From JBJMQS01 sp045802605 (lineage in GTDB: Bacteria; Planctomycetota; Planctomycetia; Gemmatales; Gemmataceae), in NCBI GenBank assembly GCA_045802605.1, contig JBJMQS010000030.1, positions 186,001-250,000 of the forward strand: 64,000 bases of DNA. The letters run 5' to 3'. Within the stretch, counting starts at the first letter, position 1; each line of letters starts with the position of its first letter. This document shows, piece after piece, positions 47,411-56,047 of this stretch. Below the pieces are notes generated by a model. The model saw only the letters and a program-made list of their open reading frames with translations, was not told where the DNA came from and did not search any database. Both the position numbers and the translations under genes were made by a program.

Positions 47411-48145
47411 TTAACAGGCAGGCGATAACAGACGCAGGTCGGCCCCCGGCGAGGCGGCGGTATGCGACGGCTCGACCCGGCCAGCCGTCAGCCGAACGAC
47501 GCGATCGGTCGTGGTGACTAAGTCCAAATTATGGGTGACCATCACAATCGTCAGCCCATCACGGTTGAGGTCGCGCAAGAGGCCCACAATTTCGGCACCC
47601 GTAGCCTCGTCTAGGTTGCCGGTCGGTTCATCGGCGAATAGCAACCGAGGCTCGTTCAATAAGGCCCGCGCAATCGCGGTTCGCTGCATTTCCCCGCCGG
47701 AAAGCTCACGCGGCCGGTGATGCAGGCGATGGCCGAGGCCCACCCGTTCCAACAATTCCTGCCCCCGGCTGCGAATTTTCCGCCGGCTGCCGAACCAGCC
47801 GAGAATTGATTGGCCGATCATCCCAGGCATCAGCACATTTTCGAACGCCGTGAGCTCCGGAAGCAGATGATAGAACTGGAAAACGTAGCCGAACGTCCGG
47901 TTGCGGAGTTGTTCCCGTTCGCGATTCGACAAACTATCGATCCGTTTGCCATCGAGGGCGACTTCGCCTTCATCCGGCGTGTCGATGGTGCCCAGGAGAT
48001 GGAGAAGCGTGCTCTTGCCGGAGCCGGACGCGCCAATAATGGAGAGGAACTCACCGTCATGCACATCGAGATCGACGCCGCGCAACACGGGCACGATCAC
48101 GGCATCGCGGCGATAGCTCTTCGTGAGGTTGATGGCTTTGAGCAT
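47411..48145 (-). CDS. lolD: ABC transporter ATP-binding protein, LolD-like
   Basis: The 244-residue ATPase has Walker A GASGSGKST, Q-loop FGYVFQFYHLLPELTAFEN, signature LSGGEMQRTAIARAL, Walker B LLFADEPTGNLD and H-loop VMVTHNLDLV. The FQFYHLLPELTAFENV block and overall length are LolD/MacB-like. It is followed downstream by ilvE. Its membrane partner is encoded upstream at 48447-49853, separated by a 301-bp repeat block. Confidence 0.9.
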   Translation of the reverse strand: MLKAINLTKSYRRDAVIVPVLRGVDLDVHDGEFLSIIGASGSGKSTLLHLLGTIDTPDEGEVALDGKRIDSLSNREREQLRNRTFGYVFQFYHLLPELTAFENVLMPGMIGQSILGWFGSRRKIRSRGQELLERVGLGHRLHHRPRELSGGEMQRTAIARALLNEPRLLFADEPTGNLDEATGAEIVGLLRDLNRDGLTIVMVTHNLDLVTTTDRVVRLTAGRVEPSHTAASPGADLRLLSPAC

Positions 48146-48159
48146 GGTTTGCGTCCTGC

Positions 48160-48430
48160 GGTAATTTATCGCGGCCCTTCAGGCCGCATATTCGGGGAAT
48201 CGGATAACCCAGGGCGTTGCCCTGGGCTCAGGTATCGCGGTCCTTTGGACCGCAAAACAAGGAGGTCACCTAGACTCAACATCGCCTCGATGAGATCTGA
48301 TCCTCCCGGCCGTGCAACGGCCTCCGATCTCAATTGCGGTCCAACGGACCGCGATATCTTAGCCCAGGCCGAGAGGCCTGGGCTATTGGACGTTCAATCG
48401 CCGGCGGTCTGAAGGACCGCGATACAGCAC
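48160..48430. repeat. Cluster of small GC-rich hairpins
   Basis: The segment between the ABC permease and ATPase genes contains several short palindromes. Examples are GCGGCCCTTCAGGCCGC near 48171, GCGGTCCTTTGGACCGC near 48237, GCGGTCCAACGGACCGC near 48338 and CCCAGGGCGTTGCCCTGGG near 48210. Similar CCCAGGG hairpins recur at 60400-60530. It separates two genes expected to be co-expressed. No coding sequence. Confidence 0.8.
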
Positions 48431-48446
48431 CGCGGGCCACAGCGTT

Positions 48447-49853
48447 TTACTCATACCTCAGTGCACGGACCGGTTGCAGCATAGCGGCACGCATGGCGGG
48501 CAACACGCTGAACACCACGGCAATCGCGATCGAGCCGATGTTTACCCAGAACACACTGCCGGCCTGGATAAACGTCGGGATGCTGTCGAAGTAATACACC
48601 CTGCGATTGAACACCTCATGTCCGGTCAGGAAACTGATGAAGTGTTCAACGTCGTTAATCCAGTGGGTTAACGACAATCCGATCACTGTGCCCAGGATGG
48701 CACCGACCGTCCCGAGCAGCAGCCCATACGACAAGAAGATGCCCATCACGCCGCGGTTAGACGCCCCCAGCGCTTTCAGAATGCCTATGTCGCGGGTCTT
48801 CTCGACCACGATCATGCTGAAGATGGCGAGGATGCCAAAGCCGGCCACGCCGACGATCATGAACAACAGCACGTTCAAGATGCCGCGTTCGATGTCGATC
48901 GCGGCGAGGAGTGGTCCCTGCTTGTCCTCCCAAGTCATGACCTGGAATGAGTCGCGGGCAAAGATTTTTTTCAACTCATCCACGACGTAGCGAGCTTTGG
49001 AATAATCGGTCAGCTTGATGAGGATGTGGTCCGCTCGGCCCTGCATGCCGCGCAGCCGCTGCAAGTGATCGAGCGGAACGAACACGCAATGGGCGTCGTA
49101 CTCGCTCATCTCGGATTTGAAGTAGCCGGCGACCGCAAAGCGATCGAATACCGGCGCAAGTTTCGCTCCGCCAGCACAAATGATGGTTGGCATGTCGCCC
49201 GGCAAGAGCGTGTAAATTTCTTTGAGTTCGGTCGGCTTCGCCCCGTCATCACGGTAGCAAGCGATCGCCTGGCCCACGATGATGCCCTCGATCTTCTTTT
49301 CGCCGTGGTCCCAGGCTTCCGGCGGCGGTGCCTCGCCGGGCACCAGCGGATCGATTGGCGGCAACGTCGGCTGGCCCGGCATGCGGAAGGCATTGAGACG
49401 GTAGGCCGCTTGGTCAGTAAGTTCAAAACTCGGCGCGATGGGCTTGTGGTCCTGATCGACGAGATATTCCGCAAATCCGCCGACTGGCACCCGAGTGGCC
49501 AGATCCACGCCAATCAATTGCACCTGCTTGGTGAGTGTCATCCCCCGATACGGGAACTGCATCATCGCAAAGGTTTCGATCGTCGGCGTCATGGCTTCGA
49601 CGTACTTGCCGGCCGGCGAGGCCGCGATGCGGCGCATCTTCTCGGCCGGGTCGGCGAAGCCATCGAACTCAACGGATTCGACACTGACATCCGAGAGCAA
49701 GCCGTGCAGCCGATCACGCAACTTATGCGAGAACCCGGCCATCACGCTGTTCACGACGATGAGCGTCGCCACGCCGAGCATGACGCTGACGACGCACACG
49801 ATCGCGAGATAGCGGGTCTTCAGATACCGCCAGCAGAGCAAAGCCTTGTACAC
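48447..49853 (-). CDS. Lipoprotein-releasing ABC permease, LolC/LolE-like
   Basis: GTG 49853 (MYKALLCWRYLKTRYLAIV) with GAGGGA upstream fits better than the ATG at 49889; 468 residues. The N-terminal helix contains MLGVATLIVVNSVMAGFSHKL, a large periplasmic domain follows (residues ~50-320), and three C-terminal helices form the FtsX/LolCE core (GILAIFSMIVVEKTRDIGILKALGASNRGVMGIF, then LLGTVGAILGTVIGLSL and the last segment ending PVRALRYE). With the LolD-like ATPase it should extract lipoproteins or another lipid-like substrate from the inner membrane. Confidence 0.9.
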   Translation of the reverse strand: MYKALLCWRYLKTRYLAIVCVVSVMLGVATLIVVNSVMAGFSHKLRDRLHGLLSDVSVESVEFDGFADPAEKMRRIAASPAGKYVEAMTPTIETFAMMQFPYRGMTLTKQVQLIGVDLATRVPVGGFAEYLVDQDHKPIAPSFELTDQAAYRLNAFRMPGQPTLPPIDPLVPGEAPPPEAWDHGEKKIEGIIVGQAIACYRDDGAKPTELKEIYTLLPGDMPTIICAGGAKLAPVFDRFAVAGYFKSEMSEYDAHCVFVPLDHLQRLRGMQGRADHILIKLTDYSKARYVVDELKKIFARDSFQVMTWEDKQGPLLAAIDIERGILNVLLFMIVGVAGFGILAIFSMIVVEKTRDIGILKALGASNRGVMGIFLSYGLLLGTVGAILGTVIGLSLTHWINDVEHFISFLTGHEVFNRRVYYFDSIPTFIQAGSVFWVNIGSIAIAVVFSVLPAMRAAMLQPVRALRYE

Positions 49854-49893
49854 GTTGAATCCCTCATCCTGAGGAACAATACTTTTCACTTCT

Positions 49894-50073
49894 TGTTAGC
49901 CCGACGCGCTCGCGTCGTCTTTGTTAGCCGGACGCGCAAGCTACGGGAAGCAGAGACTCTGCCCCACTCGCGTGTTTCTAATTTTTTGTTGGCCACGACA
50001 AGTGACGAAAGCCAGAGTTTCCCATGTGGGGCCAAGTCTCTGCGTTCCGTAGCTTGCGCGTCCGGCTAACGAA
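49894..50073. repeat. Palindromic intergenic repeat, family B copy 2
   Basis: The inner palindrome has left arm TTTGTTAGCCGGACGCGCAA (from 49920) and right arm ending TTGCGCGTCCGGCTAACGAA. An extra half-unit (TTGTTAGCCCGACGCGCTCG) precedes it. The arms are less perfect than in the 34395 copy. It lies between the permease and lysS genes. Confidence 0.85.
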
Positions 50074-50080
50074 ATCAAAA

Positions 50081-51565
50081 TCATTTCGTTTCCCCTTCGC
50101 TCGCCTGAGGGCGGAGAAGCGGAAACAAAATCACATCCCGGATCGTCTGCGTGTCCGTCAGCAACATCACCAGGCGATCGATGCCGACGCCCAGGCCACC
50201 AGCGGGCGGCATGCCGTGCCGCATCGCGCGGATAAAATCCTGGTCCATTTTCGCCATCGATTCGTCGGCCGGCAGGCCGGCGAGTTGCTGGCGGAATGTT
50301 TGTTCTTGGGTCACCGGATCGTTGAGCTCGGTGTAGGCGTTCGCCAGTTCCATGCCGAGCACATAGAGTTCGAACCGCTCGGCGATGGTCAGATCGCCCT
50401 GCTTCCGCTTGGTCAGCGGACACAGGGCGGCCGGGTAGTCGTAGACGATCACGGGCCGGTCCGATTTCTCCAAAGCCGGCTCGACGACATGCTCGAAGAG
50501 TTCGTGCACCAACACATCATGATGCTTGCCGGCGGTTTTGAGGCCGCGCTGGCTGGCAATGGCGGTCACATCCGCGTCGATCGCAAGCCCGACGTGTTCC
50601 CGGAACAGCTCGGCGTATTTCTGTCGTGGCCAGGGCGGCGAGAAGTCGATCGTGCGTTCGCCGTAGTTCACGGTGTGGCCGGAACCGATCGCATCGAGGC
50701 AGGCGATGACCATGCCCTCGGTGATGTCCATCATGCTGTGATAGTCGCCGTACGCTTGGTACAGCTCGAGCATGGTGAACTCGGGATTGTGCTTGCGGCT
50801 AATGCCTTCGTTGCGGAACACCCGGCCCAATTCGTAGACGCGCTCCAAACCGCCGACGAGTAGACGCTTCAGATGCAGTTCCAGCGCGATGCGCAGGAAC
50901 AATTCGATGCCGAGCGTGTTGTGGTGCGTGATGAACGGCCGGGCGGCGGCTCCGCCGGCAATCGAGTGCAGTGTCGGCGTCTCGACTTCCATGAAGCCGC
51001 GGGCGTCGAGGAAGCGACGGATTGTTTGCACGATGGTGACGCGCTGCTTCGTGCGGCGAAGTGTCTCTGGCGTGTGGATCAAATCGAGATAGCGGTGGCG
51101 AAGGCGAAACTCTTCGTCCTGCATGCCGGCATGCTTGTCCGGATGCGGCTCCAGCGACTTGGCGAGGAATGTGAGCTTGTCGGCCCGGATCGTTTCCTCG
51201 CCGCGGCGGGTGAGCCCGTAAATGCCCTCGACGCCGATCAGATCACCGAGGTCGAGATTCTGCGCGAGCTGCCAGCCGAGTTCGCCTACCTGCTGCTGGC
51301 CGATCATGACTTGGACTTGGCCCGTGTGATCGCGAATGTCAAGGAAGTGCAACTTGCCTTGGATCCGGCGAAGGACAATTCGGCCCGCCGCTCGGGCTCG
51401 GGTCTTTGACTCGTCGAAAGGGGCGGCGGGATTGGCGCGAATCGTGGCGATCGATTGATGATCGTCGAACCGGCTGCCCCAAGGGTCCAGGCCAAGCGCC
51501 TCGATGCGCGCAAGCTTCTCGGCACGCGACGCCGCAAGATCATCGAGGGGTGGGGTTTCGGCCAC
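50081..51565 (-). CDS. lysS: Lysyl-tRNA synthetase, class II
   Basis: A 494-residue protein with an N-terminal OB-fold anticodon-binding domain (RAAGRIVLRRIQGKLHFLDIRD). Class II motifs follow: motif 1 region RRFLDARGFMEVETP, motif 2 YELGRVFRNEGISRKHNPEFTM, motif 3 GLGVGIDRLVMLL. The FRNEGIS..HNPEF pattern and YPAALCPL are LysRS-specific. The C-terminus is slightly basic. A family B repeat lies 7 bp downstream. Confidence 0.96.
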   Translation of the reverse strand: MAETPPLDDLAASRAEKLARIEALGLDPWGSRFDDHQSIATIRANPAAPFDESKTRARAAGRIVLRRIQGKLHFLDIRDHTGQVQVMIGQQQVGELGWQLAQNLDLGDLIGVEGIYGLTRRGEETIRADKLTFLAKSLEPHPDKHAGMQDEEFRLRHRYLDLIHTPETLRRTKQRVTIVQTIRRFLDARGFMEVETPTLHSIAGGAAARPFITHHNTLGIELFLRIALELHLKRLLVGGLERVYELGRVFRNEGISRKHNPEFTMLELYQAYGDYHSMMDITEGMVIACLDAIGSGHTVNYGERTIDFSPPWPRQKYAELFREHVGLAIDADVTAIASQRGLKTAGKHHDVLVHELFEHVVEPALEKSDRPVIVYDYPAALCPLTKRKQGDLTIAERFELYVLGMELANAYTELNDPVTQEQTFRQQLAGLPADESMAKMDQDFIRAMRHGMPPAGGLGVGIDRLVMLLTDTQTIRDVILFPLLRPQASEGETK

Positions 51566-51664
51566 GGAGACTCCCAGGTGGTTCGGCGCGTACGCCGACC
51601 GCCCGGAGATTGTCGGGGACTAGGAGAAAAGTGTCAACTGCAAGCGGATTTGCAGTGGTTTTAA

Positions 51665-51737
51665 GAGCGTCGAGCCGTAAGGCCGACGTGTAAGGCTCTC
51701 AAATGCAAAGACACGTCGGGCTTACGCCTCGACGCTC
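51665..51737. repeat. 27-bp inverted repeat next to a stop codon
   Basis: Arms 51665-51691 and 51711-51737 match at 25 of 27 positions (GAGCGTCGAGCCGTAAGGCC and its partner) around a 19-nt loop. The right end overlaps the TGA stop of the small lipoprotein gene at 51736-51738. Confidence 0.85.
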
Positions 51738-51957
51738 ATTTTCTGTGGGTAACAGTTGTATTTCCCTGAGCGTCAACAGTAGTATTCGTGCCGTTTATCG
51801 CATCACCCATTATTGTGAGCCCACCTTCAACAAACGATGGCCAATCAATCAAGGACTCACTCGTGCTTGTTGAATTTGAGTACGTCCCGGTCGGCGTTGT
51901 TCGACAACCGGTTAACAAACACATAACAAACGCTATGCGAAATTTAGCGAATCGCAT
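51736..51957 (-). CDS. Small lipoprotein of unknown function
   Basis: The frame opens at 52071, but ATG 51957 (MRFAKFRIAFVMCLLTGC) has GGGAAAG upstream and a textbook lipobox (LLTGC, Cys18), giving 73 residues. The mature part is rich in Ser/Thr/Asn (RTTPTGTYSNSTSTSES) and ends with TTVDAQGNTTVTHRK. It is not recognised. It is downstream of the sigma-factor gene on the same strand. Its stop codon lies at the edge of an inverted repeat. Confidence 0.6.
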   Translation of the reverse strand: MRFAKFRIAFVMCLLTGCRTTPTGTYSNSTSTSESLIDWPSFVEGGLTIMGDAINGTNTTVDAQGNTTVTHRK

Positions 51958-52097
51958 CAGACTTTCCCACGAAACCAACGTGGCAATACTAGCAGTTAGT
52001 GCGATTTGCAATGTCATTTTCTGTGGAATCCGGCCGGCGGCTTGGGCGCGCCCCCCCCGAGCGGCGGGCAATCGTGCCCGCCGCTCACATTCAGTCG

Positions 52098-52652
52098 TTA
52101 CGCGTTGGCAAACGCTCGTTCGCCGAGCGCCGCCTTCAACCGGATCCGCGCGGTGTGCAACCGACGCTTCACGGTGCCCAAGGGCACATCGAACCGATCG
52201 GCGATCTCGTTGAGCGACTGCCCCTTGAGGTAGAACGCTTCGAGCGCGGTTCGGTCGATCGCCTTGAGCCGCTTGAGCGCAGCGCGCACGGCCACTCGCT
52301 CTTCAGTCCGCACGATCGCGTCGAGCGGATCGGCCGCAGCCCCGGCCACGCCTTCGAGCGCATCGGGAGCGCCCGCGGCGATGCCACGCCGAGTCAGCTT
52401 GTTGATCGCCATCCGTGCGGTGATCCGCCGCAACCAGCCGGCGAAGCACCGAGGATCGCGCAACTGGCCGATCTTGCGCATGGCGTGCACGAACACTTCC
52501 TGCGTGAGTTCCTGCGCGACATGCGGGTTGCGCACCTTGGCCAAGGCCGAGGCGTACACAGCGCCCTCGAACCGCTTGACCAATTCACCGAAGGCAGCCC
52601 GGTCACCGGCCTGCGCCTTGCGGATCAACTCTTCCACCTCAAGCCAGCACAT
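52098..52652 (-). CDS. ECF-type RNA polymerase sigma factor
   Basis: ATG 52652 (MCWLEVEELIRKAQAGDRA) is preferred over ATG 52691; 184 residues. Region 2 covers AFGELVKRFEGAVYASAL, AQELTQEVFVHAMRKI and FAGWLRRITARMAINKLTRR. Region 4 covers LKRLKAIDRTALEAFYLKG with the helix-turn-helix SLNEIADRFDVPLGTVKRRLHTARIRLK. No anti-sigma gene is adjacent. It may control the nearby unknown genes, but no target is visible. Confidence 0.9.
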   Translation of the reverse strand: MCWLEVEELIRKAQAGDRAAFGELVKRFEGAVYASALAKVRNPHVAQELTQEVFVHAMRKIGQLRDPRCFAGWLRRITARMAINKLTRRGIAAGAPDALEGVAGAAADPLDAIVRTEERVAVRAALKRLKAIDRTALEAFYLKGQSLNEIADRFDVPLGTVKRRLHTARIRLKAALGERAFANA

Positions 52653-52740
52653 GACAATGTCCCTGTTCAAGAGTCCTGTTCGTTCGCGCAAACGCCCACG
52701 CAGCGGCCGCGCATGCGGTCGAGCCGGGTGACTGCGGAAG

Positions 52741-52822
52741 ATGAACCGCGGAGTACGCAGAGAGCGCAGAGGAAAAACGAGAAAGCGGTTTGCTCCGCGT
52801 TCTCTGCGTTCTCAGCGGTTCA
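52741..52822. repeat. Palindromic repeat, family C copy 4
   Basis: The left arm is GAACCGCGGAGTACGCAGAG and the right arm is TTCTCTGCGTTCTCAGCGGTTC. It lies between the sigma-factor gene and the 99-residue unknown gene and is less regular than the other copies. Confidence 0.85.
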
Positions 52823-52840
52823 AATTCTCATTCGTCGCGG

Positions 52841-53140
52841 TTACGTCGCGGCGAAGCGTTTCCCGGCTATCGGCGTGCATGAGCGCACGCCAGACATTCG
52901 GGAACTGGCACCCAGCGTTCTGGCGGATCGACCGATCCGGTGCCCGACGGCCGTTAGCCGTTCGGGCAGTCGATTCGGATCCGACTGCCAGTCGCGCGGA
53001 TATGGGTGCCGCGCCGCACAGGGGAACAGAGACGCCGAGGTCTGTTCCGCTGTGCCGAAAACGACGTCAGCCTGGCGGGTCACGACGAGGTCGTTGGCCC
53101 GAAAGGCGTCTAAACGTGTTCCCAGTTTCAAAGCGGTCAT
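52841..53140 (-). CDS. Hypothetical protein of 99 residues
   Basis: The longer frame starts at 53257, but ATG 53140 has GGAGG placed 6 nt upstream. It begins MTALKLGTRLDAFRANDLVV. Composition is Arg/Ala/Ser-rich with one Cys pair (ARHPYP, SGVRSCTP). No family is recognised. It is upstream of the ECF sigma gene on the same strand, separated by a family C repeat. The good ribosome-binding site is the main support; a chance frame is possible. Confidence 0.4.
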   Translation of the reverse strand: MTALKLGTRLDAFRANDLVVTRQADVVFGTAEQTSASLFPCAARHPYPRDWQSDPNRLPERLTAVGHRIGRSARTLGASSRMSGVRSCTPIAGKRFAAT

Positions 53141-53369
53141 AGCAGACCTCCGGCAAGAAAAAGTGTTACCGGCAAACGACTTGCGTTTGCCCTTCCATCC
53201 TCGCATCAATTCAGAAGGGTGACCCCTCCGGATCATTGTGCTCGTGCCGTCAAGCAACCAGGGACCATCCCCAGTCGGCGCAAAGGCACATACGAACCCT
53301 ACTGGGTTCTAATCGTCAGACAGGGCTGACGCAATAAATGTTCGCGCGAATTTTAAAAAAACACGATTT

Positions 53370-53605
53370 TTGAACCACAGAGCAGAGCCCCTGTATTTCC
53401 TGGCCCATGCAGAGTCTTTGTATTTCGTGGCCGGGCCGTCTCTGCATTTCGTGGCCGGGTCTGAAGGTCGCCCTTGGCGACCGAAGGCCCGGTTGAACCC
53501 GCGGGCACTTGCCACTCCCCGGGCCTTCGGTCGCCAAGGGCGACCTTCAGACCCGGCCACGAAATCTAAGTAGCCTCGGCGCCGGCCACGAAATACATGG
53601 TTCAA
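53370..53605. repeat. Palindromic intergenic repeat, family A copy 2
   Basis: Arms 53446-53490 and 53521-53565 are perfect 45-nt inverted copies (ATTTCGTGGCCGGGTCTGAA) around a 30-nt loop. Extra half-units lie to the left (TATTTCGTGGCCGGG at ~53421). Outer TTGAACCA/TGGTTCAA ends at 53370 and 53598 bound the whole block. The flanking 53141-53369 stretch has no gene. Confidence 0.92.
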
Positions 53606-53613
53606 GGGTTTTT

Positions 53614-55458
53614 TTACCCGCGGGTGCGGTATTGATCGATCGCCAGGCGGGCCTGGATCGGTAGGCGCTCCAGCGATTGATCCACGGCACCGGAGTGCGG
53701 CAGATTCCGCCGTTCACGCTCGGCTCCCTGACGCAGATCGTCCGCGGCTTGCTCGGACTTGCCCAGCGACAACCGTGTCAGGCCCAGGAAGTACCAGTAG
53801 CGGGCATCGCGGTCGTTTTGACGAATCGCGGTGCTAAACGCTCGCTCGGCCTCATTGAGCTGGCCCTGACGATAGGCGGACAAGCCTTGAGCGAACGAGC
53901 GATCGCCACTGGCGTCGGGTGAATATGCGCTCATGGCGACCGGTGGCAGATCGGCGGCCGGCTTCTCCATCGCCTTGTCGATCGCGGAAATCACTTCGTT
54001 CACGGAAGCGTCATTGGACGTCTGAAGCTTCTGACGCACTTTGGCGGCGAAGCCATTGAGCTCCCGGATCGAGCGCTGCACCGCATCGCGGTTCTGCGTC
54101 GCCTCGGCGAGTTTCGCTTCGAGCACGCGTGCCTTCTCCTCGGCCGTGCGGGCCTTACTCTCGGCATCGCGGCTTTCGGCTTTGAGCTTGGCGAGTTCAG
54201 CTTCATCTGTTTTCGGCGCCGCAGGAGCGGGCGTCGTCGGCTTCATGTTCGCCAGTTGCTCGTTGGCCTTGGCGAGGTCCGCCTTTGCAATTTTCAGTTC
54301 CTCTTCAAGGGTTGTCTTCGTGTTGTTGGCGTCGGTCAATTTCTTTTCCAAGTCCTTGGCCGATTCGGCGAGCTTGCGGTAAACCTCGGTCGCGTTCTCA
54401 GCCTTTTTCGCAACGGTCATTGACGCCGCGGCTTGCGCTTCCGCGGCTTGGGTGTCAGTTTTCGCCGCGGTGACAGCGGCCTTCAATGCGGCCGTTTCGT
54501 TAGACAATTTGGCCTGTTCGGCTTTGGCCTTTTCGGCCTCGTTTCGCAGGGTCACGACGTCGGTTTCCAGCTTCTTCATCTGCTCGGCATCGTTCTTCGC
54601 CTTCACGAGCAACGCCTTCAGCGGCGAGTCCGGTTTTTGCTCGAGGATATTTAGCGCTTTGTCGAAATCGCCGGCGTCGAGCAGGCCCATCGCCACTTCG
54701 GCCGGAGCGGCTTGTTGCGGTGCGGGTGCTGCTGGACTAACGGGCGTGCTATTGCCGCCGCGGCCAATACCGGAGAACCACAGAGCGGCGCAGAGGCACA
54801 CGCCAGCTAACCCGCCGAGAAGGCCGTTGATTAGATGGCGGTTCTTGCGCGGTAAGGGTATCGGCGCGGTGTCGGGACCGTTGGGGATTCGCTCCGAACC
54901 CGGCTCGATGCTCGTGATGGATGACGAACTCACCGGCGCATCGGGACCAGCGAGGTCCAATCGGCCGCTTTCGTTTTCGTCTTCCCAGTGGGCCTCGTGA
55001 GTCTCCCGAGCGAGAATATCGGCGGCTTCCATCTCTTCGGGACTAGCCTCGGGCAGATCTAAAAGCGCGTCGGAATTCAGATCCACCGTCGAAGACTCGC
55101 CCGGGAAGTACGGAATATCGTCGCCTTCATTCAAGCTGTCGCGGGTGACGGAATGAACATCCGCTGTATCGTTGAGGAAATTGGCCGCCGCATCTTCATC
55201 AGCGGTGGTGGGCGTGAAGAGCTCGGCTTCGGAGCGCTTATGAGGGTTATCGAGATCAAATCCGGAGCCATCTCCGGAGCGAGTTTTCATCAACTCGTCC
55301 CAGGAGATCACTGAGGCACCGCTTAGCGGGCCAGATATTTGACTGCGCGCCGAGACCTGTTCGCCCGGCTCGATGGCTTCGAGCGCGTCGTCCGGCGTCG
55401 GAGTGCTATTGGGATTCGTCTTGGAATTCGCAGCGTCGTGCGTTGGTTTATCCGCCAT
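53614..55458 (-). CDS. Membrane-anchored coiled-coil protein with TPR-like end
   Basis: A 614-residue protein. The N-terminal ~205 residues are acidic and low in complexity (MADKPTHDAANSKTNPNSTP start), with no signal peptide. One transmembrane helix lies at ~210-230 (LLGGLAGVCLCAALWFSGIG). A helical hairpin (AAPAEVAMGLLDAGDFDKAL) precedes a long Ala/Lys/Glu coiled coil (~270-480). The C-terminus carries TPR-like helices (SAYRQGQLNEAERAFSTAIRQ, RYWYFLGLTRLSLGKSEQA). Its topology would place the coil outside the cytoplasm. It may be a scaffold; no close family is recognised. Confidence 0.75.
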   Translation of the reverse strand: MADKPTHDAANSKTNPNSTPTPDDALEAIEPGEQVSARSQISGPLSGASVISWDELMKTRSGDGSGFDLDNPHKRSEAELFTPTTADEDAAANFLNDTADVHSVTRDSLNEGDDIPYFPGESSTVDLNSDALLDLPEASPEEMEAADILARETHEAHWEDENESGRLDLAGPDAPVSSSSITSIEPGSERIPNGPDTAPIPLPRKNRHLINGLLGGLAGVCLCAALWFSGIGRGGNSTPVSPAAPAPQQAAPAEVAMGLLDAGDFDKALNILEQKPDSPLKALLVKAKNDAEQMKKLETDVVTLRNEAEKAKAEQAKLSNETAALKAAVTAAKTDTQAAEAQAAASMTVAKKAENATEVYRKLAESAKDLEKKLTDANNTKTTLEEELKIAKADLAKANEQLANMKPTTPAPAAPKTDEAELAKLKAESRDAESKARTAEEKARVLEAKLAEATQNRDAVQRSIRELNGFAAKVRQKLQTSNDASVNEVISAIDKAMEKPAADLPPVAMSAYSPDASGDRSFAQGLSAYRQGQLNEAERAFSTAIRQNDRDARYWYFLGLTRLSLGKSEQAADDLRQGAERERRNLPHSGAVDQSLERLPIQARLAIDQYRTRG

Positions 55459-55791
55459 TATTCTCTCCAGCCTGAAATTCGGCTTGAGTGTACCTTAACT
55501 CCCTTTTTAGCCCGAGGCGGCGACAAAATCGCGACAGGCGCCAAAGAGCCGGTTAGCCCTTAGGTCGGCCTAGTGTGAAGTGAAGTTCCACATTGAAAAT
55601 GTCAGCCAGCGTACCGTGCTGGTTTTTCCATCGAGATTTCCGCTACGCGATACGGGGAACATAAAAATGAGACGCTGGCACCGCGATTGCTCGCATTTTC
55701 GGCACACTCGGCAAAACCGGTTTGCCGCGAACCCCTCAGTCCGGTTCCCTGTCCTCAACCTGGCGCACAACATTCTCGCAGAACCACCGTC
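55459..55791. other. Intergenic region between divergent genes
   Basis: A 333-bp stretch holding the upstream regions of the coiled-coil gene (minus) and the 81-residue gene (plus). No convincing gene, palindrome or known regulatory element was seen. Confidence 0.5.
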
Positions 55792-56037
55792 ATGCTCACT
55801 GGCACGAACGAAGTGATGGACTATCTCCCCGCCGGTTTCCGGGCTGCCAATACCTCGCCAGAAATGGTCGAGCTGTCTCTGATATTGCCACACTGGCAGG
55901 TTGAGGCGCTCGAAACCGCAGCCCATGCCAAGGGGCTGACCGTGGCACAAATGCTCCGCCGTGTCTTGGGAGGTTTTTGCAATGAATTGCAAAATCTATC
56001 CGGACCCAATGCGGCGAGCTCAACCGCACCGGCGTAG
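55792..56037 (+). CDS. Small planctomycete-type protein of unknown function
   Basis: ATG 55792 gives 81 residues (MLTGTNEVMDYLPAGFRAAN). The core LILPHWQVEALETAAHAKGLTVAQMLRRVLGGF looks like a short helix-turn-helix or ribbon-helix-helix-type module, which recalls small planctomycete proteins I have seen but cannot name. There is no clear ribosome-binding site. It is convergent with the toroid gene. Moderate support from sequence character only. Confidence 0.5.
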   Translation: MLTGTNEVMDYLPAGFRAANTSPEMVELSLILPHWQVEALETAAHAKGLTVAQMLRRVLGGFCNELQNLSGPNAASSTAPA

Positions 56038-56047
56038 AACCGAAAGC

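Noticed and set aside
46456..47517. A 353-codon plus-strand frame
   Set aside because: It lies antisense to ilvE, which has a full set of PLP-enzyme motifs; GC-rich coding sequence often leaves long open frames on the other strand.
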